Assembly: GCF_009718825.1 (NCBI RefSeq)
Contig: NZ_WNHB01000016.1
Coordinates: 31,855-95,854 of the forward strand
DNA: 64,000 nucleotides
Origin: Terrilactibacillus tamarindi
Lineage (GTDB): Bacteria > Bacillota > Bacilli > Bacillales > Sporolactobacillaceae
Direction of reading: 5' to 3'
Positions 1-9,831 of this stretch are shown here, piece after piece. Below the pieces are notes generated by a model that was not told where the DNA came from, did no database searches, and saw only the letters and a list, made by a program, of their open reading frames with translations. The position numbers and the translations under genes were made by a program. Within the stretch, counting starts at the first letter, position 1, and the number at the start of each line of letters is the position of its first letter.

Positions 1-1398
1 AAATATCGTTATTTGGATCTACGACGTCCAGAAATGGTTGAAACATTAAAAATGAGACATCGGATTACACAGAAAATCCGTAAATATCTTGATGAAAAAG
101 GATTTCTAGACATTGAAACGCCTATTTTGACAAAAAGTACACCAGAGGGGGCACGTGATTACTTAGTGCCTAGTCGCGTACATCCTGGCGAATTTTATGC
201 CCTTCCTCAATCACCACAGCTATTTAAACAATTGCTCATGGTATCAGGTATGGAAAAATACTATCAAATTGCTCGTTGTTTCCGTGACGAAGACTTACGT
301 GCGGACCGTCAACCAGAATTTACTCAGGTCGATATCGAGATGTCATTCTTTGAACAAGAACCCTTTATGTCTATGATGGAACAACTGATGGTTGAACTTG
401 TAGATGAAGTAAAAGGGGTAAAAGTGACTTCCCCATTCTTAAGAATGACTCACAGAGAGGCTATGGCACGATATGGCAGTGATAAACCAGATATTCGCTT
501 TGACATGGAATTGAAGGACCTATCAGATATCGTAAAGGATTCCTCGTTCAAAGTCTTTCAACAAGCGGTACTCGGAGGAGGGCAAGTAAAAGCTATTAAT
601 GTAAAAGGGCAGGCTGAGGCTTATTCTAGAAAAGCGATAGACGAACTTGCGGTGTTTGTTAGCACTTATGGAGCGAAAGGACTTGCTTGGCTCAAAGTTG
701 ATGAGGGAGGATTCAAAGGACCTATCAGTAAATTCTTTGATGAATCAACGGCTGAGAAGATGGCCGCTCAAACTCAAGCAGAAAATGGCGACCTCTTATT
801 ATTTGTTGCTGATAAGGCAAAAATCGTTGCTGATAGCCTTGGTGCTCTTCGAGTGAAATTAGCGAAAGATCTTGGTCTTATTGACGAATCGGTTTTAAGT
901 TTCCTTTGGATAACAGAATTCCCGTTGCTATCGTATGACGAAGAGGCGGGACGTTACGTTGCTGAACACCATCCATTTACAATGCCAATGATGGAAGACA
1001 TCGAAAAATTAGAATCAAAACCAGGTGAAGTAAGAGCGCAAGCGTATGACCTTGTCTTAAATGGTTACGAACTTGGTGGAGGCTCACAGCGGATTTATCA
1101 ACGTGATATTCAAGAATTAATGTTTAAAACACTTGGCTTTACAAAAGAAAGAGCAACTGAACAATTTGGTTTTTTGCTCGATGCTTTTGAATATGGTACG
1201 CCTCCACATGGCGGCATTGCTTTAGGCCTAGATCGTCTAGTGATGATTTTATCTGGTCGTTCGAACTTGCGTGACACGATTGCTTTCCCTAAAACAGCAA
1301 GTGCATCATGCTTATTGACCAATGCACCAAGTGAAGTGAGTCCAGATCAACTCAAAGAATTGAGCCTGGAAATAGACAAACCTAAAATAACCAAATGA
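1..1398 (+). CDS. aspS: Aspartyl-tRNA synthetase, 5' end cut off by the window
   Basis: Class II aminoacyl-tRNA synthetase that charges tRNA(Asp) in the cytosol. The reading frame is open from base 1 (it reads [10 protein letters not shown], an internal AspRS motif), so the start lies outside. About 465 residues are present; family members have about 590, so the N-terminal anticodon-binding OB domain is mostly missing. Motif 2 ([15 protein letters not shown]) and motif 3 ([12 protein letters not shown]) are visible, with the bacterial GAD insertion between them. In B. subtilis aspS follows hisS; here it is followed by a 6S RNA gene. No sign of damage. Identity is very secure. Confidence 0.97.
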   Translation, partial: KYRYLDLRRPEMVETLKMRHRITQKIRKYLDEKGFLDIETPILTKSTPEGARDYLVPSRVHPGEFYALPQSPQLFKQLLMVSGMEKYYQIARCFRDEDLRADRQPEFTQVDIEMSFFEQEPFMSMMEQLMVELVDEVKGVKVTSPFLRMTHREAMARYGSDKPDIRFDMELKDLSDIVKDSSFKVFQQAVLGGGQVKAINVKGQAEAYSRKAIDELAVFVSTYGAKGLAWLKVDEGGFKGPISKFFDESTAEKMAAQTQAENGDLLLFVADKAKIVADSLGALRVKLAKDLGLIDESVLSFLWITEFPLLSYDEEAGRYVAEHHPFTMPMMEDIEKLESKPGEVRAQAYDLVLNGYELGGGSQRIYQRDIQELMFKTLGFTKERATEQFGFLLDAFEYGTPPHGGIALGLDRLVMILSGRSNLRDTIAFPKTASASCLLTNAPSEVSPDQLKELSLEIDKPKITK

Positions 1399-1483
1399 TC
1401 ATCTTTTACTAATATGAGCAAAAGGGACAAATTTTCATCAATTGAATCCATAAAAATAGCCATTTTTACCTAAGGGTATTCCC

Positions 1484-1512
1484 TTGATATGCAAGATTGC
1501 ATGTGCTATGCT
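1484..1512 (+). promoter_or_regulatory. Sigma-A promoter of the 6S RNA
   Basis: TTGATA at 1484-1489 and TATGCT at 1507-1512 with an ideal 17-base spacer. A TG one base before the -10 makes it an extended -10. Transcription would start near 1519, at the 5' edge of the predicted 6S RNA. Confidence 0.7.
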
Positions 1513-1519
1513 TTATTCA

Positions 1520-1716
1520 AGCAACAAGAGTCCTGTAGTGTTCGCCAGAGACCGCTATGTTTTGACCGAACATATTTTTGATCGGGAGCTTGTGTTTTCA
1601 TCAGGAATACATGCCTTGAACTACGAGGACGTATGAATGATGGGACAGGGCACCCACCTGCTGAGTGCGGGTTTCAAAACAACGGTTGTTAAAGACGGCA
1701 CATAATGGGACTTTTG
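1520..1716 (+). ncRNA. ssrS: 6S RNA
   Basis: A non-coding RNA of about 190 bases that mimics an open promoter and binds the housekeeping RNA polymerase. The 5' segment (AAGAGTCC near 1526) can pair with the 3' segment (GGGACTT near 1708) to close a long imperfect rod. The 3' arm contains GGGCACCCACCTG and AAGACGGCAC, which I recognise as Bacillales 6S RNA sequence. In B. subtilis a 6S gene (bsrA) also lies close to aspS. A strong promoter precedes it and a T-rich stretch follows. Ends are approximate. A covariance-model search would settle it. Confidence 0.82.
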
Positions 1717-1766
1717 TTTTTCTATTACTTATAAATACGTAAATCTAATAGTAAAGATATAAATTC

Positions 1767-1815
1767 AGACTGTAGACAATCTCGAGAATTTCGAGTATGT
1801 CTACAGTCTTTTTTA
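1767..1815 (+). terminator. Rho-independent terminator after the 6S RNA
   Basis: Perfect 12-bp stem AGACTGTAGACA / TGTCTACAGTCT with an inner CTCGA/TCGAG stem, followed by a run of six T. Confidence 0.85.
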
Positions 1816-1851
1816 CTTTAAAATAAGGTGTAAAAGAATCAGTCTGGTAAG

Positions 1852-2094
1852 CCGCTGCGGTTGGATGCTTTCCGCGGGCGGCTAATTAAATTGTCTATGC
1901 AGGAGACGCTTACTTTTACTACCATAAATTTAAAGAAACTAGCAACTTGGACATGGCAAGTTGTTTGATTACTAGTTGATCGGAGCGGAAGGCGCTTGAC
2001 TCCTGGGGGATTAGCGTTACAGACGAGACCCCGCAGGAGCTAGCGACGAGGAGGCTCGGCGAACGCCCCCGGAAAGCAAGTGGAGCGGAAATCA
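1852..2094. repeat. GC-rich intergenic repeat with inverted ends
   Basis: Between the 6S terminator and rsfA lies a block far richer in G and C than its surroundings. The left arm (GCTTTCCGCGGGCGG near 1869) is an imperfect inverted copy of the right arm (CCCCCGGAAAGCAAGTGGAGCGG near 2066). The core around 1979-2060 (GGAGCGGAAGGCGC, ACCCCGCAGGAGC, CGAGGAGGCTCGGCG) resembles a dispersed repeat that I recall from many Bacillaceae genomes. No convincing gene lies in it. It may be a mobile or structured intergenic element; function unknown. Confidence 0.6.
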
Positions 2095-2211
2095 AGCTTT
2101 TCTCCTACCATTCATATACAGAAATTAAACAAAAGCACCTAAGAGCGTGCTCTCGATACCTTTTGTCGACAATCTGAAATTAAAAATAGTATCTTCAATG
2201 ATGTGAACACT

Positions 2212-2244
2212 AAAAAAGCTCCCAAAATTAAGGGAGTTTTTTTA
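2212..2244. terminator. Bidirectional terminator downstream of rsfA
   Basis: AGCTCCC / GGGAGTT stem with A-rich sequence on one side and seven T on the other, so it could act on both strands. It lies about 85 bases past the rsfA stop. Confidence 0.7.
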
Positions 2245-2328
2245 TTTCGGTTTAAATATTTTTGTCGATGGCTTAAGGCCAAACAACTCTGAAAGCTTTC
2301 CAATATGAGTTAATTTAATAAAGACTCT

Positions 2329-3045
2329 TTAACGGGCAATTTTTTCAAGATTACCGTTTTTGTCCATTTTAAAGGTGGATCCCATTAACTCATCCTCATC
2401 GTCCTTCAAAGCAACCATCCGTCTTGCACGATCCATAATACCAATGAGTGATTGATAATCTTCTTCTATGGTTAACTGTTTTTCTTTTAATTTGACTATT
2501 TGAGTTTCTAAGTCTTTTATCTTGTTGGTTAGCTTGCTATTTTCTTCTTTTAATTGCTGATTTTCTTTTGTTAATCTATCACTTGATTGGCCATGCAAAT
2601 CTAGTGTTTGTAAATAATGAATCACGTCATGTAACTGTATTGAAGTAGGTTCAACAGGATAAGACTCCGTTTCTACTACTTGAGAATCTGTTAATGTATT
2701 TTGAATTGACGTACTTTTATTTTCAACGTCGAGATTAAGACTTTCTGTATAAAATTCAGGTTGACGGCGAAGCCCAGTTGATTTTCGAGCGGCTTTAGCC
2801 TGTTTTAATTCAGCCCGCTTCATCTGCTTTCTTTGTTTTTTTGCAATCGCAATCGCTTGCTCATATTTTCTTCTAACAATAGCATTCCACCGAAAACCAC
2901 AAGCGGCTCCAGTACGATTAAGATGGTCGCCAACTTCTTCAAAAGCTTCAAGTTGGGTCCCACCTTCTCGGATATGTCTTAATACGGTTTCTGCTAATAG
3001 GAGGTCATCCTCATGTGACCATGCATCTTGTCTTACTTTTGTCAT
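2329..3045 (-). CDS. rsfA: RsfA family prespore transcription factor
   Basis: A regulator of the RsfA/YlbO type; in B. subtilis RsfA tunes sigma-F/sigma-G-dependent genes in the forespore. The N-terminus ([18 protein letters not shown]) is a Myb/SANT-like DNA-binding domain, followed by a very basic linker. Roughly residues 155-215 form a coiled coil ([20 protein letters not shown]), and the C-terminus carries the MDRARRMV segment typical of the family. The start at 3045 is chosen because AGAAGGAG lies 8 bases upstream; a further in-frame ATG 14 codons earlier lacks a site. The protein has 238 residues. It stands alone, transcribed away from rarA's 3' end. Family assignment is firm; exact orthology is inferred. 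Confidence 0.85.
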   Translation of the reverse strand: MTKVRQDAWSHEDDLLLAETVLRHIREGGTQLEAFEEVGDHLNRTGAACGFRWNAIVRRKYEQAIAIAKKQRKQMKRAELKQAKAARKSTGLRRQPEFYTESLNLDVENKSTSIQNTLTDSQVVETESYPVEPTSIQLHDVIHYLQTLDLHGQSSDRLTKENQQLKEENSKLTNKIKDLETQIVKLKEKQLTIEEDYQSLIGIMDRARRMVALKDDEDELMGSTFKMDKNGNLEKIAR

Positions 3046-3152
3046 TCTGACCGCTCCTTCTGTTGTCTTTGCTAGAAATATTGACAAAAGAAGAGAGTTT
3101 TATACACTGTATTGGTAAATTTGGTGTTTAAAAGAGTTTATAAACAAGATTT

Positions 3153-3305
3153 AGAGGTTGTTCAAAAAGCTACCAAATGATAAGTTGCGAATCTCGGCGT
3201 TGGCTTGTTTTTCCGGTCCTCATGTAGTAAACACCTACATTCCGGTCCTCAAAACGGCGCCGCCTTGACCTTCTTGCTTCTAATTTGTCCCCTTTTTGAA
3301 CACGC
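3153..3305. repeat. MITE-like repeat with TTGTTCAAAAAG ends (copy 1)
   Basis: A 150-bp intergenic block beginning GGTTGTTCAAAAAG and ending CTTTTTGAACACG, which are terminal inverted repeats. Inside is a second hairpin (CCGGTCCTCATGTAG / CTACATTCCGG). The block resembles 63170-63342 and has a half-copy at 21961-21996. It fills the gap between the rsfA and rarA genes and stops about 10 bases from the rarA stop codon. Confidence 0.65.
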
Positions 3306-3315
3306 ACTTTATTCC

Positions 3316-4653
3316 TCACTTTTTTTCGTTTTTTCGTTGGGTAAAATAGTCAAGTCGTTTTTGTATCGATTTCTCATAACCTCTATTGACAGGTTTATAA
3401 AAGCTTCGATTCTTAAGATGCCGAGGTAAATAGTCTTGTGGAACATACCCATCTTTAAAGTTATGAGGATATTGGTAGTCAATCCCATGACCTAACTTTT
3501 TCGCCCCTTTGTAGTGAGCATCTCGTAAATGACGAGGCACTTCACCATTTTTTTCATTTTTTACGGTTTGTATAGCTTGGTCTATCCCCGTGATCACACT
3601 GTTACTTTTTGGGGCAGTAGCAATGTAAAGAGCGGCTTCACTAAGAGGGATGCGAGCTTCTGGAAAACCGACATATTGAACTGCGTACGCAGCGGCTTGT
3701 GCAATGAGAAGAGCATTTGGATCAGCAAGTCCAACATCTTCGGCGGCATGGACATAAATTCTTCTCGCAATAAAATTAGGATCCTCGCCGGCAACGATCA
3801 TTTTTGCAAGCCAATATAACGTTGCATCAGGATCTGATCCACGCATGCTTTTAATAAAAGCAGAAACGGTATCATAATGATTATCACCATTTTTATCATA
3901 TTGAAGCATTTTCTCTTGAATCGATTCTTCGGCTACTTCTTTATTGATATGAATGGTTCCGTCAGAGTCAGGTGGAGTCGTTAATACAGCTAATTCTAGG
4001 GCATGTAGCGCCGTCCGACTATCACCACTCGCAACTTGAACAATATGCTCCATCGCATCCTCATCCACTTTGATATGATAATGGCCATAGCCTCTTTCTT
4101 TGTCTTCAAGGGTATTCTTAAGTATTTGTTTTATATCGTCATGACTTAAAGGTAAAAAACGAAATAATCGTGATCTCGAGAGTAACGCAGCATTAATTTC
4201 AAACATCGGGCTCTCTGTCGTCGCACCAATTAGGATGATGGTGCCTTCTTCTACAGAAGGGAGGAGGGCATCTTGCTGACTTTTATTAAAACGGTGTATT
4301 TCATCTATAAATAAGATGGTCCGTTGCTCGTCATATTTAAGTCGATCTTTTGCCTCATTAATTATTTTTCGGATATCATTGACTCCCGACGTCACAGCGT
4401 TTAATTTAGTGAAATACGCTTTAGTTGATGCGGCAATAATTTGAGCGAGTGTCGTTTTTCCCGTTCCAGGTGGTCCAAAGAAAATCATCGGTGTGAGCTT
4501 GTCGGCTTGTATCGCCCGACGAAGTAACCGCCCATGACCAATGATATGCTCTTGTCCAATAAATTCATCTAAGGACCTTGGACGCATACGGCTAGCAAGT
4601 GGTCTAGGTCCACGATTCGTTTTTGATCTATCAGAGAAATCAAATAAATCCAT
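3316..4653 (-). CDS. rarA: Replication-associated recombination protein A (AAA+ ATPase)
   Basis: RarA/MgsA, a clamp-loader-like AAA+ ATPase that acts at stalled replication forks together with SSB and RecA. The 445-residue protein has Walker A GPPGTGKT (60-67), Walker B with DEIH (117-120), and a C-terminal tetramerisation region ending in the family's HYKGAKKLGHG and YPHNFKDGYVPQDYLP segments. B. subtilis YrvN (rarA) occupies the same position relative to cymR and iscS. Start at 4653 gives the canonical MDLFDF N-terminus. Confidence 0.95.
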   Translation of the reverse strand: MDLFDFSDRSKTNRGPRPLASRMRPRSLDEFIGQEHIIGHGRLLRRAIQADKLTPMIFFGPPGTGKTTLAQIIAASTKAYFTKLNAVTSGVNDIRKIINEAKDRLKYDEQRTILFIDEIHRFNKSQQDALLPSVEEGTIILIGATTESPMFEINAALLSRSRLFRFLPLSHDDIKQILKNTLEDKERGYGHYHIKVDEDAMEHIVQVASGDSRTALHALELAVLTTPPDSDGTIHINKEVAEESIQEKMLQYDKNGDNHYDTVSAFIKSMRGSDPDATLYWLAKMIVAGEDPNFIARRIYVHAAEDVGLADPNALLIAQAAAYAVQYVGFPEARIPLSEAALYIATAPKSNSVITGIDQAIQTVKNEKNGEVPRHLRDAHYKGAKKLGHGIDYQYPHNFKDGYVPQDYLPRHLKNRSFYKPVNRGYEKSIQKRLDYFTQRKNEKK

Positions 4654-5095
4654 ATTATCAACCTTTCAATCTGTTTTTTAGCAGAGTTAATTTTTTATGG
4701 GAATTCATAGTGAAGTTAGATATTATCTACCATTTGCCACTTTTATCTAAAGTTATTATAAAAATTAGTCATCCTTTGTTTAAAAATTCGCCTGATTATT
4801 GTGTGAATATAATCAACTTTTTTAATTCAATAGATGATGATCAAACTTTTTTGTTAAAGTTTTCTTTTCCCATATACGTTCCTATTCTTTCGTGCTATAA
4901 TAGCAAAAGTTTATCCTAGAAAGAAAAAGTCAATCTCAAAATTTCTAAAAAACAACGGCATTAATGTGAGGTTAACAGCTGCAATCAGGTATAAAATTGA
5001 GCTCTTTGTTGATTAAAAAATAATAAATTTTCTAACTGATCAAAGCTCACTCATTATTTCATTCTATAACATTATTAATGGAGGCGCATCTTTAA
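4654..5095. other. Intergenic region between rarA and the YczE-like gene
   Basis: 442 bases, very A+T-rich, divergent promoters expected. A TATAAT at 4896-4901 preceded by TGC is a good extended -10 element pointing rightward; its -35 is weak. I see no RNA gene or supported open frame; an open stretch at 4623-4919 has no ribosome site and no recognisable protein. Confidence 0.4.
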
Positions 5096-5803
5096 TTGGA
5101 AGCTCGTTTTATTGCACGTCATCGTTTTTTGTATGAACAATTGGTCTATTGGACAGTTTTCTTTATCGGTATTGTTATTATGAACTTTGGAATTGCACTT
5201 ATGATCACTGCGAGCTTAGGAAGCGCCCCATGGGATGTTTTTCATATTGGGTTATTTCAGAAATTAGGTCTTACTATTGGCACATGGTCGATTATCGTCG
5301 GTTTGTTTATTCTTGGACTTACAGCCATATTAAAAAAAGAGAGACCACAAATAGGGGCTTTTGCAAATATGTTTATAGGAGGGGTCATGCTAGATTTCTT
5401 CCTATCTTTACCTTTTATGAAAACCCCGTCTCTCTTAAGTGATCAAATAATTATGCTTAGCATAGCATTAGCGTTTAATGGTATTGGTATTAGTATTTAT
5501 ATATCGGCTAAGCGCGGTGCGGGTCCTAGAGATACTTTAATGTTATACTTAACAGAGGTTACAGGTCTGAAGCTTTCAACAACGCGTAGATTAATGGAAC
5601 TCTTAGTATTAATTATCGGGTGGTTTTTAGGTGGCCCAGTATCTGTAGGAACGATTCTTTTCGGTTTGTTTATTGGGTCGGTAGTAGGAAAAATTCTTCC
5701 GATATGCGAAAATATAGTGAAACATATCTTGAGAAGAGGTGCACACATTGAAAATATCCACAAAAGGCCGATACGGGCTAACCATTATGATGGCTTTAGG
5801 TAG
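5096..5803 (+). CDS. YczE-like integral membrane protein
   Basis: A 235-residue, strongly hydrophobic protein of the YczE/YitT-like membrane family. Conserved family features are the MTASLGSAPWDVFH segment near residue 40, the GISIYISAKRGAGPRDTLML segment near residue 130, and about five or six membrane helices. B. subtilis YczE is linked genetically to bacillaene/surfactin production, but the biochemical role is not known. The TTG start at 5096 follows GGAGG by about 11 bases. The last 56 bases overlap the start of cymR in another frame, so the two are probably co-transcribed. Function is not assigned. Confidence 0.8.
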   Translation: MEARFIARHRFLYEQLVYWTVFFIGIVIMNFGIALMITASLGSAPWDVFHIGLFQKLGLTIGTWSIIVGLFILGLTAILKKERPQIGAFANMFIGGVMLDFFLSLPFMKTPSLLSDQIIMLSIALAFNGIGISIYISAKRGAGPRDTLMLYLTEVTGLKLSTTRRLMELLVLIIGWFLGGPVSVGTILFGLFIGSVVGKILPICENIVKHILRRGAHIENIHKRPIRANHYDGFR

Positions 5804-6170
5804 AAATGTAGGTCAGGGCCCCCTTTCTCTCAAAGCTATCGCAGAGGCTAATCATTTATCAGAACATTATTTAGAACAACTCATCGCACCGCTTAGAAAT
5901 GCGGGTTTAGTAAAAAGTATTCGAGGTGCCTATGGTGGGTATGTACTGACAAAAGATCCTAAAGAAATCACAGCGGCTGATGTGATTCGTGTTCTTGAAG
6001 GACCGATACAACCTGTTGAAGTTATGGACGATGATGATCCTGCTAAGAAAGAGCTGTGGGTTCGAATCAGAGATGCGGTTAAAGGTGTCCTTGAAGGAAC
6101 GTCTTTAGATGATTTAATTCATTTTGATGATGATCCCCATGTTCAAGATCCTTACATGTTTTATATTTAA
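5748..6170 (+). CDS. cymR: CymR, Rrf2-family repressor of cysteine metabolism
   Basis: Master repressor of sulfur/cysteine genes in Bacillales; with CysK it senses O-acetylserine. The 140-residue protein has an Rrf2 winged helix (SEHYLEQLIAPLRNAGLVKS at about 35-54, then GAYGGY) and the C-terminal VEVMDDDDPAKKELW region that matches B. subtilis CymR almost residue for residue. The TTG at 5748 gives MKISTKGRYG, the family N-terminus, with AGAAGAGG about 8 bases upstream; a GTG at 5739 is too close to that site. Likely targets here include the mtnN-luxS-mccAB cluster at 23-26 kb (inference). Operon with the upstream membrane gene. Confidence 0.93.
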   Translation: MKISTKGRYGLTIMMALGRNVGQGPLSLKAIAEANHLSEHYLEQLIAPLRNAGLVKSIRGAYGGYVLTKDPKEITAADVIRVLEGPIQPVEVMDDDDPAKKELWVRIRDAVKGVLEGTSLDDLIHFDDDPHVQDPYMFYI

Positions 6171-6238
6171 ACATCAAAAGTCGGGTCACTGGATTATCAA
6201 AATGTATCCATATACAATATATAATTAAGCAAACCATG

Positions 6239-6275
6239 AAACCTGTCATTGTATGAAATGGCAGGTTAAAATTCT
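6239..6275 (+). terminator. Inverted repeat after cymR
   Basis: AACCTGTCATT and AAATGGCAGGTT form an 11-bp stem 70 bases past cymR. The tail is only AAAATTCTTT, so termination would be weak. The gap 6171-6454 otherwise shows nothing but A+T-rich sequence. Confidence 0.45.
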
Positions 6276-6454
6276 TTAAGTTGAGAAAAAATTCGACTTG
6301 ATATAGTATTTAGCTTAGTTCTGGTTAAATTAATTAATCATGCCTATATTAAACATCTGTTGTTAGCTTATTTCAATTTAATGAAATATACGAATAATGA
6401 ATCATAGTTAGCAGGCAGTCAATTTGATATGGCTTATCATAAGGAAGTGTCGAA

Positions 6455-7600
6455 ATGGAACCCATTTATCTTGATCATGCAGCTACAACCCCCATTCATC
6501 CGAAGGTACTTGAAGAAATGATCCGCGTCTATGAAACAACGCCAGGTAATCCATCAAGTATTCATCGATTTGGTCGAGATGCAAGAAAATTAATTGAGCG
6601 GTCTCGTGATCTTGTTGCAAAAGATCTAGGTACAGAAAGTAAACAAATTGTCTTTACTAGTGGGGGAACAGAAGCGGATAATATGGCGATTATTGGTACA
6701 GCCTTTTCGAGAAAAGATAAAGGAAAGCATATAATTACAACAAAGATTGAACATCATGCTGTATTAAAAACGTGCGAGTATTTGGAGACGTTAGGATTTG
6801 AAGTTGATTATTTGGACGTCAATGAACAGGGCGTTATCAGTATGGAAGATTTGAAGAAAAAGCTCAGAGATGATACCATTTTAGTTTCCATCATGTATGG
6901 TAACAATGAAGTTGGATCTATTCAGCCAATACGTGATATTGCTCATTTATTAGAATCCCATCAAGCGGTTTTCCATACGGACGCCGTACAAGCGTATGGA
7001 TCAATAGATATTGATGTTCAAGACACACCAATAGACTTACTTTCCATGACAGCACATAAGATTAATGGTCCAAAAGGAATTGGATTCTTATATATTCGAA
7101 AAGGTGTTCAACTTGATGTCTATCAGCATGGCGGTGAACAGGAGCGCAAACGACGTGCTGGGACGCAAAATGTACCTGGAATTGTGGGCTTAGCTAAAGC
7201 CGTTCTCTTATCTAAAGAGGATTTAGGACGTCGTACAGAGAAATACATGCAGTTTCGTCAATGTCTTTTAGATATATTCGACGAATCCGGCATAATATAT
7301 AAAGTAAATGGGCATCCGAAATATTTTCTCCCGCATATCATGAACGTCTACTTTCCTGGTGCTAATGTGGAGACGCTATTAACAAAACTTGATCTTGCAG
7401 GTGTCGCTGTATCAAGCGGATCGGCATGTACGGCAGGTTCAATAGAACCTTCACATGTATTAAGTGCTATGTTTGGAAAAGACGCTGATGAAAGTCGTCA
7501 TTCGATTAGAATTAGTTTCGGTCGTGACTTATCAGCAGATCAAGTAGAAGAAGCAGGACAAATTATTGCCAAATCAGTGAAAGATCTTGTAACTAATTAA
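6455..7600 (+). CDS. iscS: Cysteine desulfurase (IscS/NifS type)
   Basis: PLP enzyme that takes sulfur from cysteine as a persulfide, here most probably for tRNA thiolation by the adjacent MnmA, as B. subtilis YrvO does. In the 381-residue protein the PLP lysine is K202 (MTAHKINGPKG) and the catalytic cysteine is C325 in the mobile loop SSGSACTAGS. HTDAVQAYG supplies the cofactor-binding aspartate. A 22-base gap separates it from mnmA, so they form an operon. Ribosome site AAGGAAGTG lies upstream of the ATG. Confidence 0.96.
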   Translation: MEPIYLDHAATTPIHPKVLEEMIRVYETTPGNPSSIHRFGRDARKLIERSRDLVAKDLGTESKQIVFTSGGTEADNMAIIGTAFSRKDKGKHIITTKIEHHAVLKTCEYLETLGFEVDYLDVNEQGVISMEDLKKKLRDDTILVSIMYGNNEVGSIQPIRDIAHLLESHQAVFHTDAVQAYGSIDIDVQDTPIDLLSMTAHKINGPKGIGFLYIRKGVQLDVYQHGGEQERKRRAGTQNVPGIVGLAKAVLLSKEDLGRRTEKYMQFRQCLLDIFDESGIIYKVNGHPKYFLPHIMNVYFPGANVETLLTKLDLAGVAVSSGSACTAGSIEPSHVLSAMFGKDADESRHSIRISFGRDLSADQVEEAGQIIAKSVKDLVTN

Positions 7601-7619
7601 GAGTAAAGGTGGTGCTTAA

Positions 7620-8771
<1,152 letters not shown>

Positions 8772-8866
8772 ACACTTTAAGAAAAATTAGGTATTAAGTA
8801 TAAAGTATACGCCTTTGTCTGTGCCTTATAGCCCCGCAATCGGCAAGTTTTCTTTAACTATTCATT
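8772..8866. repeat. 'GCCTTATA' intergenic repeat (copy 1)
   Basis: Begins CACTTTAAG, contains ACGCCTTTGTCTGTGCCTTATAG and GCAATCGGCAAGTTTTCTTTA. The same words recur at 27286-27370 and, inverted, at 44858-44912. All three lie directly after a gene or terminator. Function unknown. Confidence 0.6.
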
Positions 8867-8914
8867 TATCGCCAGCATTCAAAATTCAAAATGACATAAT
8901 ATATCATTTTTTCT

Positions 8915-9045
8915 CCCGCATTAACGGCGAAGATTGAACCCACCTCAAGGTAATGCGTGTTGGGGGATAACTGCCTACTTCAACTAACAATCAGCAGAAA
9001 CGAAGAAACCCAACTATTCGAATCAATTAAGGGGCAAAATCGCCT
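8915..9045 (+). mobile_element. Diverged IS200/IS605-like mini-element
   Basis: Left end TCCCGCATTAACGGCGAAG, then CCCACCTCAAG, GGGGGATAACTGCC and TTCAACTAAC occur in the same order as in the intact element at 18018-18168, but the right-end hairpin is degraded. The flank is TTTCT rather than TTTAT. Part of the 399-base gap between mnmA and the TPR gene. Confidence 0.45.
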
Positions 9046-9086
9046 CAATTTTTTCTTTTAACCGACACGATTTGCATTAAATTCCA

Positions 9087-9115
9087 TGAAATCTTAACCC
9101 TATATTTGTTATACT
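9087..9115 (+). promoter_or_regulatory. Sigma-A promoter of the TPR-recD2 operon
   Basis: TGAAAT at 9087-9092, 17-base spacer, TATACT at 9110-9115 with an upstream TG (extended -10). Confidence 0.55.
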
Positions 9116-9155
9116 GAAGAAAGACACTTGAACGGTAAGTGAGGAGGTTCAACGA

Positions 9156-9821
9156 ATGGAAAATAAAATTTTAGAGGGAATTGAATTGATGAAAAATCAT
9201 CAATTCGAAGCGGCTGCTTCTACATTTAATGATTTTATTGAAAAAAACCCAGAAGACCCGATTGGTTATACTAATTTTGGAAATCTGTTACTTGCCGCAA
9301 AGCAGCCAGAACAATCTGTATCTTTTTTCCATAAAGCTTTATTATTAGACGAAAATTATGCTTCTGCGGCTTTTGGGTTGGGAAATGCTTTATTTGAATT
9401 AGAAAAGTATCGTGAAGCGACCCTCTTGTTCGAACGTGCAAATCAAAATGGCATCCATGAAGGGGACCTCTATTATATGCTGGGTCTTTCATATCACCAT
9501 ATTGATCAGGATGGAAAAGCCTTAGCTGCGTTTCTGCGTGCAACAGAACTTAATCCAAAAGACACTGATGCTAGATTTCAGTATGGCCTGCTGCTCGCTC
9601 AAATGAATCAACTTGATTTAGCAAGGGAGCAATTTGAACAAGTGATTCATGAAGATTCCACTCATTCAGATGCTTACTATAACCTTGGTGTTATAGCCGT
9701 TCGAAAGGGAAGTCATCTAGAGGCGATGACTCATTTTAGACAAGCTTTAGAAAATAATAAAGACCATATGCTTGCATCATACGGATTGAAACAATTAGAG
9801 AATGAGATGAAGAAGGGATAG
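9156..9821 (+). CDS. yrrB: Tetratricopeptide repeat protein (YrrB-like)
   Basis: A 221-residue protein made almost entirely of TPR motifs: about six 34-residue units with the usual signature (for example NPEDPIGYTNFGNLLLA, NYASAAFGLGNALFEL, HSDAYYNLGVIAVRKG). Such solenoids bind proteins; the B. subtilis homologue YrrB has a solved structure but no settled partner. It is located 10 bases before recD2, as in B. subtilis, so a shared operon is clear. Start has GGAGG upstream. Confidence 0.88.
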   Translation: MENKILEGIELMKNHQFEAAASTFNDFIEKNPEDPIGYTNFGNLLLAAKQPEQSVSFFHKALLLDENYASAAFGLGNALFELEKYREATLLFERANQNGIHEGDLYYMLGLSYHHIDQDGKALAAFLRATELNPKDTDARFQYGLLLAQMNQLDLAREQFEQVIHEDSTHSDAYYNLGVIAVRKGSHLEAMTHFRQALENNKDHMLASYGLKQLENEMKKG

Positions 9822-9831
9822 ACGGCTTTTC

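Noticed and set aside
4623..4919. 98-codon plus-strand frame beginning inside rarA's 5' end
   Set aside because: No ribosome site, low-complexity A+T-driven composition, no family.
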